Counted from the stretch's first letter, positions 1 to 6,277 are shown. The stretch is 12,263 bases of DNA from Candidatus Krumholzibacteriota bacterium (GCA_030672805.1 DAOVFR010000044.1:1-12263); one strand, 5' to 3'. The notes: a model not told the origin generated them from the sequence alone. Program-made: numbers and translations.

Positions 1-135
1 ATACAGTGCCCGTCGCCTCTTCTGTGAATCGGCGCGGCGGGCGCGATCCTTTAGTGAAATGTCCGGCAACATGTTAGGGCCGTTATGGTGGTGCGATTCG
101 TCCGCCGGGCGGTACATGGGGTGGGGCGCGCGTGC
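1..135. other. Upstream region, no gene recognised
   Basis: This GC-rich stretch precedes the first promoter. One forward frame stays open from base 2 to a TGA at 212-214, but its translation is rich in Arg, Gly and Trp, unlike the Glu/Lys/Ile/Val-rich proteins nearby, and shows no familiar motif. I read the region as intergenic. G-tracts at 118-121 and 123-126 lead into the G-quadruplex motif described separately. Confidence 0.4.
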
Positions 136-158
136 GGGCCGGAGGGTTGCCGGGGGGG
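136..158 (+). other. G-quadruplex-forming motif in the hisJ promoter
   Basis: The plus strand carries GGG (136-138), GGG (144-146) and a run of seven G (152-158), separated by 5-nt loops. The long run supplies the third and fourth tracts, so the classic G3+N1-7 pattern is met. The motif covers the -35 box and the start of the spacer of the promoter at 147-175. The pattern is visible in the sequence. Folding in the cell and any effect on transcription are inference. Confidence 0.45.
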
Positions 159-175
159 AACGGTTGATGTATAAT
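147..175 (+). promoter_or_regulatory. Sigma-70-type promoter for the PHP phosphatase
   Basis: TTGCCG (147-152, 4/6 to consensus) is followed after exactly 17 nt by a perfect TATAAT (170-175). The predicted transcript start is near 182, about 29 nt before the ATG at 211. This leaves room for the ribosome site GAGGGA (199-204), 6 nt before the start. Confidence 0.65.
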
Positions 176-210
176 GATTCCTTTCCGGCCACGGATGCGA
201 GGGAATATCA

Positions 211-1014
211 ATGATCGACTACCATCTGCATGGGAACTTCTGCGGTCATGGGAGCGGTGAACTCGAAGAGTATGTCGAGGAAGCGTTGAGAAAAGGCTTT
301 GTCGAGATCGGCTTCAGCGCACACCTGCCCAGGGTTGACAGGCCCGACCCGTATCACGCGATGGTCGAAGAGGACCTTCCGCGGTATGTCGAGCTCGTGC
401 TTTCACTGCGGGAAAGGTTCCGCGGTTCTATCGCCATCAAGCTCGGGATAGAGGCTGATTTTTTCGACGGCTACGAGGAAGCGATCGGAAGGCTTCTCGA
501 CGCCCATCCGTTCGATTACGTCTTCGGCTCGATCCATTTCCTCGATGGCTGGCACTTCTCGAGCAGGGCGGGACGCGAACGCTACGATCGTGAGGACCCC
601 GACAGGGTGTTTCCCCGTTATTTCGCGCTGCTGGAGTGCATGGTGCGCAGCGGTCTCTTCGACATTGCCGCTCATCCCGATATCATCAGAAAAGAGAGTT
701 TCATGCCCTCGTTTCCACTGGATGGTTATTACAAGAGGTTCGCCGGTCTTCTCGTCCGGTACGGCATGGCCGTGGAGGTCAACACGGCCGGGGTGCGGCG
801 CGGCGCTGGAACGCCATACCCGGAGCGCCTCTTTCTGGAGACCTGCCATGACGCCGGTGTTCCCGTGACCCTCGGTTCCGATGCGCACAGGCCCGGTGAC
901 GTGGGCAGGGATTTCAAGGACGCTTTCGCCCTTCTGGCCGAACTCGGCATCGACGAGGTGGCCGTCTTCGAATCCAGGCGCTTTTCCATGCGTCCCATCC
1001 GGTTTCCGGCCTAA
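211..1014 (+). CDS. hisJ: Histidinol-phosphatase, PHP family (HisJ-type)
   Basis: This 267-residue protein is a cytoplasmic metal-dependent phosphatase of the PHP superfamily. HisJ-type members convert L-histidinol phosphate to L-histidinol in histidine synthesis. The metal ligands lie in the usual order: H5 and H7 in an N-terminal DYHLH motif, H38 in SAHLP, E81 in GIEADFF, H109 in GSIHF, H155 in AHPD, and D224/H226 in SDAH near the C-terminus. Length is typical for the family (about 260-280). The ATG has a GAGGGA ribosome site 6 nt upstream, and a promoter ends 36 nt before it. No other his gene is in view, so the substrate rests on family resemblance. PHP proteins with other phosphoester substrates remain possible. 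The gene is separated from guaB by a promoter-bearing gap and is probably monocistronic. Confidence 0.85.
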   Translation: MIDYHLHGNFCGHGSGELEEYVEEALRKGFVEIGFSAHLPRVDRPDPYHAMVEEDLPRYVELVLSLRERFRGSIAIKLGIEADFFDGYEEAIGRLLDAHPFDYVFGSIHFLDGWHFSSRAGRERYDREDPDRVFPRYFALLECMVRSGLFDIAAHPDIIRKESFMPSFPLDGYYKRFAGLLVRYGMAVEVNTAGVRRGAGTPYPERLFLETCHDAGVPVTLGSDAHRPGDVGRDFKDAFALLAELGIDEVAVFESRRFSMRPIRFPA

Positions 1015-1020
1015 TGTATC

Positions 1021-1049
1021 TTGACAGTACATGGTGTTATCAGTATGTT
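1021..1049 (+). promoter_or_regulatory. Sigma-70-type promoter for guaB
   Basis: A perfect TTGACA (1021-1026) is separated by 17 nt from TATGTT (1044-1049, 4/6). It starts 7 nt after the upstream stop codon, so guaB has its own promoter. The transcript should begin near 1056. A short dyad, ATGTA (1014-1018) and TACAT (1028-1032), brackets the -35 box, and a larger dyad covers the -10. Confidence 0.7.
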
Positions 1050-1058
1050 GCTAACACC
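1033..1058 (+). promoter_or_regulatory. Operator-like dyad over the guaB -10 box
   Basis: GGTGTTA (1033-1039) and TAACACC (1052-1058) form a perfect 7-bp inverted repeat centred at 1045.5. Inner C1041-G1050 and A1042-T1049 also pair, across one mismatch. The dyad straddles the -10 box and would include the transcript start, the position expected of a repressor operator rather than an RNA hairpin. I do not recognise the half-site. It does not look like the enterobacterial PurR box. A purine- or nucleotide-responsive repressor is a reasonable guess only. Confidence 0.5.
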
Positions 1059-1062
1059 TAAT

Positions 1063-1146
1063 ATGAACGAATACGGATGGTTTGCGAAATATCGGGTTTC
1101 ACCGCGAGAGGAGGAAGAAGGAGCTTCAGGGCTCCTTCGCGCGTAA
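1063..1146 (+). CDS. Possible 27-codon leader peptide upstream of guaB
   Basis: An ATG at 1063 opens 27 codons ending in TAA at 1144-1146. The guaB GTG follows at once (TAAGTG), in the same frame. The peptide has aromatic residues near its start (Tyr4, Trp6, Phe7, Tyr10) and a run of four Glu (16-19), and shows no codon bias suggestive of amino-acid attenuation. No Shine-Dalgarno precedes the ATG, and the predicted transcript start lies only about 7 nt upstream, so translation would be nearly leaderless. It matters because guaB itself lacks a well-placed ribosome site, so termination-reinitiation from this frame could supply ribosomes. A chance open frame of this length is quite possible. Confidence 0.3.
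   Translation: MNEYGWFAKYRVSPREEEEGASGLLRA
1117..1138 (+). promoter_or_regulatory. Hairpin in guaB leader that includes an AAGGAG motif
   Basis: GAAGGAGC (1117-1124) and GCTCCTTC (1131-1138) form a perfect 8-bp stem with a 6-nt loop (1125-1130), ending 8 nt before the guaB GTG. The left arm contains the only good anti-16S match upstream (AAGGAG, 1118-1123), but it lies 23 nt from the start, too far for normal use, and is buried in the stem. No U-run follows, so it is not a simple intrinsic terminator. A translational control element is the likeliest reading. Confidence 0.5.
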
Positions 1147-2613
1147 GTGAAGGAGAAAAAGATCGTTAAGGAAGGGTTGACCTTCGATGATGTTCTGCTG
1201 ATCCCCGCAAAATCCCGGGTGCATCCGAAAAAAGTCGATGTCAGGTCACGGCTTACGAAGAAGATACGCCTCAACATCCCGATCGTGTCGGCCGCCATGG
1301 ATACCGTTACCGAGGCCGATCTCGCAATCGCTCTCGCGCGTGAGGGCGGCATCGGTATCATTCACAAGAATCTCTCGATCCTCGAACAGGCCGAACAGGT
1401 CGACAAGGTGAAACGGAGCGAGAGCGGGATGATCACAAAACCCGTCACACTCTCTCCCGACCAGCTTGTGAGCGAGGCGAAGGAACTTATGCGTAAATTC
1501 CGTATCTCGGGACTTCCCGTGACGCAGAGAGGTGTGCTGGTGGGAATCCTCACCAACCGGGACCTCAGGTTCATTGCGCGCGAGGACATCAAGGTCAGCA
1601 AGGTTATGACGTCCGAGAATCTCATTACCGCTTCGGAGGGGATCACCCTTGAGAGAGCAACCAAGATCCTCCACGAAAACCGGATCGAGAAGCTTCCCGT
1701 AGTGGACGGAAAGAACCGCCTCAAGGGTCTCATCACGGTCAAGGATATCCAGAAGAGGCTCGATTATCCGAACGCGTGCAAGGATTCGAGGGGTAGATTG
1801 CGCGTCGGTGCAGCCGTCGGTACAGGCCGGGAGACGATGAAGCGTGTCAGCGCTCTTGTCGAGGCGAACGCCGACGTCATCGTCGTCGACACTGCCCACG
1901 GTCACTCGGTAGCCGTGCTCGAGTCGATAGAGAAGCTTCGCAAGAAATATCGTGCCATGCAGATCATCGCGGGCAACATTGCAACGGCAGCGGCCGCGAG
2001 GGACCTGATAAGGCTTGGCGTCGACGCGATCAAGGTGGGGATCGGACCGAGTGCGATCTGCACGACTCGCGTGATAGCCGGCATCGGTGTTCCGCAGATA
2101 ACCGCGATCATGGATTGTGCCGAGGTGGCATCACGCGCCGGGGTTCCACTGATCGCCGACGGGGGCATCAAGTATTCGGGTGATATCGTCAAGGCAATCG
2201 CGGCGGGCGCCGATTCCGTCATGATCGGCAGTCTTTTCGCCGGAACGGAAGAAAGCCCGGGCGAGATCATTTACTACGAGGGCAAGAACTACAAGATCTA
2301 CCGCGGCATGGGGTCGATCGGCGCGATGAAGCAGGGCAGCGGCGATCGCTATTTCCAGGAAGGTGTCGAGGAGGAAAGCAAGTTCGTCGCAGAGGGGATC
2401 GAAGGGCGTGTCTCCTACAAGGGAAGCCTTGGGAGCAGTGTTTTCCAGCTCATCGGCGGGCTGAAGGCCGGAATGGGATATTGCGGTGTTTCGACGATCG
2501 ATCGGCTCAGGAAGAACGGCCGGTTCATCCGGATCACACCAGCCGGGCTGCGCGAGAGCCACCCGCATGATATCATCATCACGAAGGAAGCGCCTAATTA
2601 CCGTACCAGCTGA
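1147..2613 (+). CDS. guaB: Inosine-5'-monophosphate dehydrogenase
   Basis: This cytoplasmic enzyme oxidises IMP to XMP with NAD+, the committed step of GMP synthesis. At 488 residues it matches the length of E. coli GuaB. The N-terminus has the family signature EGLTFDDVLLIPAKS (9-23). A pair of CBS domains (about 95-205) interrupts the TIM barrel. The catalytic loop carries Cys305, IADGG is at 336-340, GMGS (387-390) is part of the phosphate-binding region, and the flap Arg-Tyr is at 401-402. The CBS pair and length exclude GMP reductase. The GTG start is chosen because the family N-terminus follows directly and no later start is plausible. The loop reads GPSAICTTR where most relatives have GPGSICTTR, replacing a Ser next to the active cysteine. 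The 23-nt gap to the next gene suggests possible co-transcription. Confidence 0.95.
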   Translation: MKEKKIVKEGLTFDDVLLIPAKSRVHPKKVDVRSRLTKKIRLNIPIVSAAMDTVTEADLAIALAREGGIGIIHKNLSILEQAEQVDKVKRSESGMITKPVTLSPDQLVSEAKELMRKFRISGLPVTQRGVLVGILTNRDLRFIAREDIKVSKVMTSENLITASEGITLERATKILHENRIEKLPVVDGKNRLKGLITVKDIQKRLDYPNACKDSRGRLRVGAAVGTGRETMKRVSALVEANADVIVVDTAHGHSVAVLESIEKLRKKYRAMQIIAGNIATAAAARDLIRLGVDAIKVGIGPSAICTTRVIAGIGVPQITAIMDCAEVASRAGVPLIADGGIKYSGDIVKAIAAGADSVMIGSLFAGTEESPGEIIYYEGKNYKIYRGMGSIGAMKQGSGDRYFQEGVEEESKFVAEGIEGRVSYKGSLGSSVFQLIGGLKAGMGYCGVSTIDRLRKNGRFIRITPAGLRESHPHDIIITKEAPNYRTS

Positions 2614-2636
2614 TCGGATCGGGGGCCGGGGGTTGT

Positions 2637-3362
2637 ATGGGTTCGCGCGTTGCGGCTGAAAACCTACGGACACTGAGTGAACTGGCAGGTGGGCTCGGCA
2701 TCGATCTGATCTCATCACTTGCGATTGATGACGGTACGAGGGGGCACTTCCACGAAGTTATAAGGGAGATCTCTTCATCGCTCGGGTATGCCGTCGTCAT
2801 GGGCTTGCGGCTCTCCGGGCCCGTTCTTCAAACCGTACAGCGGGCACCGACATGGACATACTATCACCACTACAGGACGGTCAACTTCGCACTCGACCAG
2901 GCGGCGCTGCGCCTTGCGGGGGAATGCGCGAGGATGGGATACAGAGCATTGCCCGTTCCCGCATCGCAGGTTCTCGACTGGGACCGGCTGAGGGGGCACC
3001 TGTCCCACAAGGAAATGGGCAAGCGGGCGGGGCTCGGCTGGCGTGGGAGGAACAACCTGCTGGTGAACCGCGATTTTGGATCGCACGTTCGCTATGTCAC
3101 CGTCCTCACCGATCTGCCCCTGCCGGAAAGGGGAATAACCGATGATCCGGGTGAATGTGGGAATTGCAGGGAATGCATTTCAGTGTGCCCCGTTGGAGCC
3201 ATACAGGATGATCCGGATCATTTCGATCTGGACAGGTGCACGGCCCAGCTCAGGCGTTTCTCCAAAAGCGAGAAACTGAACGTGCTGATCTGCGGCCTGT
3301 GCGTGAGAGTATGCACGGGCCGGGCCGGGGGGCGGCATGACAGAAAGGTTCCTGATGGGTAA
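2637..3362 (+). CDS. QueG-like double [4Fe-4S] cluster protein (COG1600-like), short form
   Basis: This 241-residue protein resembles the catalytic core of epoxyqueuosine reductase. The diagnostic stretch AGLGWRGRNNLLVNRDFGSH (131-150) matches the QueG/COG1600 pattern AGLGWxGKNxLLxxxxGS. Eight cysteines can hold two [4Fe-4S] clusters: C174, C177, C180 and C184 (followed by Pro), and C201, C219, C222 and C226. It is much shorter than QueG (usually over 300 residues), ends soon after the last Cys, and lacks the C-terminal HEAT-like repeats. The VDxxP motif that supplies a catalytic Asp in QueG is not evident (ASQVLDW at 109-115). A tRNA-modifying role is therefore doubtful, and a cobalamin-linked or other redox role is possible. 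Its ribosome site is a poor G-run. The end overlaps the esterase gene by 26 nt. Confidence 0.7.
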   Translation: MGSRVAAENLRTLSELAGGLGIDLISSLAIDDGTRGHFHEVIREISSSLGYAVVMGLRLSGPVLQTVQRAPTWTYYHHYRTVNFALDQAALRLAGECARMGYRALPVPASQVLDWDRLRGHLSHKEMGKRAGLGWRGRNNLLVNRDFGSHVRYVTVLTDLPLPERGITDDPGECGNCRECISVCPVGAIQDDPDHFDLDRCTAQLRRFSKSEKLNVLICGLCVRVCTGRAGGRHDRKVPDG

Positions 3363-4248
3363 CATGTTGGAGAGGATCAACCAGTCGATCTGGGAGCTTC
3401 AGCGGACGATCCGGGAGCGTCCGGATGACTTCGAGTTGCGCAAGGACCTGCTCAAGTTTTACCAGGAAAGCAGGTTTCTTATCGAACGCAGGGCGGGTGT
3501 CCATGAGGAGGACAGGAGTTTTCTCCTCATGCAGCAGAAAGAATCGCTCGGCTGTCTTCTGCTTCACGGTGCGGGAGGCACGCCGGCGGAGATGAGAATG
3601 CTCGGGGAGCACCTGTACAATCAGGGCTATACCGTATGTGCGGTCAGGCTTCCGATAAGCCGGAGCACGGGCGATACGAGTATCGGGAGATACATCAAGG
3701 AGGGGTTGGCGCTGCGCGGCGGGAAGGAGCGTACCCTGACGTGTCACAACGACAGCTGGAGCATCTGCCTGTCAGAGGCAGAGGTCGCACTTGCAACGCT
3801 GATGAGCTTCAATCCGTGCACCTATCTCATCGGGTTCAGCTTCGGCGGGACGATTGCCCTGAATCTTCTCGATAAGCGGCCCGTCAAGGCCGCGGCATTG
3901 ATCTCGCCGGCCCTGTATCCCGTCCGACACCGGAGGTACTACCTGTTCAAGGCCTGCAGGACGTTCCTGCCGTCGGTCGCCGAACGCATCGGGCCGAGGG
4001 AATATACCGTGATCGAGTTCATGGAGAGAACCCGAAGTGAGATATCCGGCGTTGAGCAACCGGTTCTCGTTATCCAATCACATGATGACCCCGTCGTATC
4101 CACGCGGAGTTTCAATCACATGAAGCGTGTCGCGAAACACGAGAACTCACGGTTCGAAATGCTATACAGCAAGCGTCACGTGCTCGTTACGGGAGACACG
4201 TTCGAGAAGGTTGCCGCCCTCTGCACGGAATTCATCAGGGATAACTGA
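3337..4248 (+). CDS. Alpha/beta-hydrolase, carboxylesterase-like
   Basis: This 303-residue protein is probably a cytoplasmic serine esterase or lipase. The oxyanion-hole motif HGAGGTP lies at 77-83 and is followed by the GYTVCAVRLP strand (97-106). The nucleophile elbow GFSFGG (166-171) places Ser168. Asp250 (in QSHDD) and His281 (in SKRHVL) complete the triad. The pattern resembles Est30-type carboxylesterases. There is no signal peptide. Residues 1-68 form an extra charged helical segment not needed for the fold. The start is uncertain: ATG codons at 3337, 3355 and 3364 all lie within or next to the end of the upstream gene, and none has a strong ribosome site. The overlap suggests translational coupling with the Fe-S protein. 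The substrate cannot be read from sequence. Confidence 0.75.
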   Translation: MTERFLMGNMLERINQSIWELQRTIRERPDDFELRKDLLKFYQESRFLIERRAGVHEEDRSFLLMQQKESLGCLLLHGAGGTPAEMRMLGEHLYNQGYTVCAVRLPISRSTGDTSIGRYIKEGLALRGGKERTLTCHNDSWSICLSEAEVALATLMSFNPCTYLIGFSFGGTIALNLLDKRPVKAAALISPALYPVRHRRYYLFKACRTFLPSVAERIGPREYTVIEFMERTRSEISGVEQPVLVIQSHDDPVVSTRSFNHMKRVAKHENSRFEMLYSKRHVLVTGDTFEKVAALCTEFIRDN

Positions 4249-4253
4249 GTGTC

Positions 4254-5021
4254 TTATGGCAGCTGGAAGCTGAATCGGGGGTCGAGCTCGCCGATCCTCG
4301 ATGCGATGCCGGCAAGCGTTCGCTTACATTTTGCGCTGCCGCTTTTATTGTATGCAGTATACGCATCAAGGAATTCGTCGTACAGTTTGCCAAGGTGCTC
4401 CCTGGTACCGATCTCATCTACCTCGCACAGGAGGTGGTAGATCTCGCCGGCGGTCATCTGCTTGCGGATGTTGAAATATTTGCCCCTGAGCTGGGAGAGT
4501 ACGGTGACGTACTTTTCGAATCCGCGTGAGAGTTTTCCCATGATATCGCCTATGGCGCTGTTTCTCCGGAAGGTATCAATGGCATAGGATTGCGCGAGAT
4601 TGTAGTAGGACTTGGCCCTGCCGGCGTATGCCTCTTCCGGGAGACCGAGGTGTGGTATGGAGTTCGGTCTCGACCTGTTCGCGTTTCGGAAGATACCGAG
4701 CGATATGAGTATGTAGTCGGCGTTCGTCTTGTAGATCATGAACTTCGTTCTTGGATCACCTGATGACCGCACGTTCTCGAAGAGGGCGGTGTCATAGGGT
4801 GAAAGATATTTTTTTATCAACTCGTGATAATTCGGATCCATCAGGGATGTGAGGAGATTCGCAAGATATATATTAACATCCTCATCGAAGAATTCATCAT
4901 TTGAGGGAAAACTGACATCCATCCTGCTGTAGAGCAGGTTGTTCATCATATAGAAAAGCGTGCGCTCGACCGGTGTTGCTTTATCCGGACCGATCGGTTG
5001 GTAGCTGGTTGTGACGCACAT
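4254..5021 (-). CDS. Conserved-looking protein of unknown function
   Basis: I do not recognise this 255-residue protein. It has no signal peptide or membrane segment and only three Cys, and reads as largely alpha-helical with many Tyr, Asn and Arg. An aromatic and Met-rich helix lies near 20-33, an acidic patch (NDEFFDEDVN) at 41-50, and basic helices at about 160-190. The C-terminal 60 residues look like a helical hairpin. The start is well supported: GGAGA (plus-strand 5028-5032) sits 6 nt before the ATG. It ends 5 nt from the convergent esterase gene with no clear terminator between, so the transcripts may overlap. Its 5' part is more AT-rich than the neighbours. It diverges from the nitrilase-family gene across a 190-nt gap. 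Confidence 0.7.
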   Translation of the reverse strand: MCVTTSYQPIGPDKATPVERTLFYMMNNLLYSRMDVSFPSNDEFFDEDVNIYLANLLTSLMDPNYHELIKKYLSPYDTALFENVRSSGDPRTKFMIYKTNADYILISLGIFRNANRSRPNSIPHLGLPEEAYAGRAKSYYNLAQSYAIDTFRRNSAIGDIMGKLSRGFEKYVTVLSQLRGKYFNIRKQMTAGEIYHLLCEVDEIGTREHLGKLYDEFLDAYTAYNKSGSAKCKRTLAGIASRIGELDPRFSFQLP

Positions 5022-5131
5022 GCTGTCTCTCCGTTGTATTTCATGATGCCTGAACTGTTGCTGTTTACTTGATTCAGCAAGGTTTATGCCATGCGGATTT
5101 CGGTAAAATTGGCGCTGTATAAATTAATGGT

Positions 5132-5160
5132 TTTACTTACCGGCCATTTTGTTATAATGG
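5132..5160 (+). promoter_or_regulatory. Extended -10 promoter for the nitrilase-family gene, with a small dyad
   Basis: A perfect TATAAT (5153-5158) is preceded by TGT (5150-5152), giving an extended -10. TTTACT (5132-5137) is a 4/6 -35 at a short 15-nt spacing, which the extended -10 could offset. CCATT (5144-5148) and AATGG (5156-5160) form a small dyad over the -10, and another AATGG lies at 5126-5130, so a repressor site is possible. I found no equally good promoter facing the minus-strand gene. Confidence 0.6.
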
Positions 5161-5211
5161 AAGCCTGACGATCAATCAGAAACGATGAATAAGATAGGGG
5201 GGTAGAAGTAA

Positions 5212-6018
5212 ATGCGAATCGGATTCCTCCAGCTTCGCCCGAAGTTCGGAGCAGTAAAACAGAACGTACGGAAGGCGGTTTCCCTTCTATCCAGGGTATC
5301 CGATGCGGTCATCGTGCTGCCCGAGCTTTTCAATACGGGTTACCTGTTCAGGAATGCAGACGAGCTGGCATCTCTGGCCGAGAAGGTTCCTGGCGGATAC
5401 ACGACTTCCGAGATGAAGAAAGTCGCAAAGTGTAACAATCTTCACATAATATTCGGTATCGCCCAGAAAGCGAAGAAGAAGTACTTCAACTCGGCCGCCT
5501 ACGTTTCACCGAAGGGCAAGGTCAGCGTATATCAGAAGGTCCACCTGTTCGACCGTGAGAAACTGTTCTTTACGAGGGGAAAATCACTCAAGATCATCTC
5601 AATCGGCGAGGCAAAGTTCGGTATCTTCATCTGCTTCGACTGGTCGTTCCCCGAAGTCGCACGCGTTCTCATGCTACAGGGAGCCCAGGTGCTTTGCCAT
5701 CCGAGTAACCTGATCCTGCCGTATGGCCAGGATGCCATGAAGATGCGTTGTATCGAGAACGGCGTGTTCGCGATAACAGCGAACAGGATCGGGACAGAAA
5801 GGCGTGGAACGATGAGCCTCACCTTTACGGGCGGAAGTCAGATCGTCGATCCCAGGGGTGAAGTGCTCGTATCTGCAGGTGACAGGAGCGAGTCGCTCAA
5901 AGTCGTCGAGATAGATATCGAGCGGGCGAATGACAAGAATATCACATCGAACAACAATATCGTCGAAGACAGGGTCCCCGTGCTCTACTCGTGCATCGCG
6001 AGAAAGAAAATCCGATAG
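5212..6018 (+). CDS. Carbon-nitrogen hydrolase (nitrilase superfamily)
   Basis: This 268-residue cytoplasmic enzyme should hydrolyse a non-peptide C-N bond such as an amide, carbamoyl or ureide group. The triad is clear: Glu38 in LPELFNTGY (36-44), Lys109 in YQKVHLFD (107-114), and Cys141 in FICFDWSFPE (139-148). Glu116, just after the Lys loop, may be the family's supporting glutamate. Length is typical for omega-amidase, N-carbamoyl-amidase and related branches. The final strands (GGSQIVDPRGEVL) also fit. A G-rich ribosome site, AGGGGGG at 5196-5202, lies 9 nt upstream. The gene is divergent from the unknown minus-strand gene and followed by a long spacer, so it is probably transcribed alone. 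The substrate is not predictable from these data. Confidence 0.85.
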   Translation: MRIGFLQLRPKFGAVKQNVRKAVSLLSRVSDAVIVLPELFNTGYLFRNADELASLAEKVPGGYTTSEMKKVAKCNNLHIIFGIAQKAKKKYFNSAAYVSPKGKVSVYQKVHLFDREKLFFTRGKSLKIISIGEAKFGIFICFDWSFPEVARVLMLQGAQVLCHPSNLILPYGQDAMKMRCIENGVFAITANRIGTERRGTMSLTFTGGSQIVDPRGEVLVSAGDRSESLKVVEIDIERANDKNITSNNNIVEDRVPVLYSCIARKKIR

Positions 6019-6076
6019 TCCCCGACACGAGACAAAAGCCCCCATACCGTCGGCCAGATCAATGGGCCTGTCCCGG

Positions 6077-6101
6077 TTGCAAACGGCGGGGCTGTTTGCA
6101 A
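6077..6101 (+). promoter_or_regulatory. Inverted repeat, possible upstream activator site
   Basis: TTGCAAAC (6077-6084) and GTTTGCAA (6094-6101) are a perfect 8-bp inverted repeat with a 9-nt centre. The centre lies about 141 bp before the predicted sigma-54 transcript start, within the usual range for enhancer sites of sigma-54 activators. No U-run follows, so an intrinsic terminator for the nitrilase-family gene is less likely, though the repeat could fold in RNA as a 3' end. Confidence 0.4.
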
Positions 6102-6123
6102 ATCGCAAGCAGATTCAAGCATA

Positions 6124-6150
6124 TTGGACCTTCTCTTTCCTTGTTATACT
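6124..6150 (+). promoter_or_regulatory. Possible sigma-70 promoter in the signalling operon leader
   Basis: TATACT (6145-6150) with TGT immediately before it gives an extended -10, close in form to the one at 5150-5158. The best -35 is a weak TTGGAC (6124-6129, 3/6) at 15 nt. It could give basal expression of the downstream operon alongside the sigma-54 promoter. It is weak evidence on its own. Confidence 0.35.
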
Positions 6151-6202
6151 ATGAAATATCCGATAACTCCCCATAAATACAGGCCATAACGTCATCCGAC
6201 CC

Positions 6203-6218
6203 TTGGCATAATCTTTGC
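6203..6218 (+). promoter_or_regulatory. Sigma-54 (RpoN) promoter of the signalling operon
   Basis: TTGGCATAATCTTTGC matches the sigma-54 consensus (T)TGGCAC-N5-TTGC at every key base except C to T after GGCA. GG (6205-6206) and GC (6217-6218) have the required 12-nt offset. The predicted transcript start is near 6230, giving a 78-nt leader before the GTG at 6308. Sigma-54 promoters need an AAA+ activator bound upstream, and the dyad at 6077-6101 is a candidate site. The intergenic position and correct orientation support it. Confidence 0.75.
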
Positions 6219-6253
6219 GGATTCCCGAAACGATCACAAAATAACCGGGATAT

Positions 6254-6277
6254 GCATGCCCGCTGGGACCGGCATGC
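6254..6277 (+). promoter_or_regulatory. Stem-loop in the operon 5' UTR
   Basis: GCATGCC (6254-6260) and GGCATGC (6271-6277) form a perfect 7-bp stem with a 10-nt loop. It lies between the predicted transcript start (about 6230) and the ribosome site AAGGAG (6296-6301), leaving that site free. It may protect the mRNA 5' end, bind a protein or act as an operator. It does not match a riboswitch I know. Confidence 0.45.

Noticed and set aside
2..214. Open forward frame from the window edge, ending in TGA that overlaps the hisJ ATG
   Set aside because: Its composition (Arg, Gly, Trp-rich) is unlike neighbouring proteins, it has no motif, and a promoter plus ribosome site lie inside it. GC-rich sequence makes chance open frames common.
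1117..1138. Intrinsic terminator before guaB
   Set aside because: The 8-bp hairpin is not followed by a T-run and sits directly before the start codon, so a regulatory hairpin is more likely.
4260..4272. CAGCT/AGCTG hairpin as a shared terminator between the convergent genes
   Set aside because: Only a 5-bp stem without a T-run on either strand, and it lies within the last codons of the minus-strand gene.
4580..4593. TGGCATAGGATTGC, a second sigma-54-like sequence
   Set aside because: GG to GC offset is 11, not 12, and it lies inside the coding region of the minus-strand gene.
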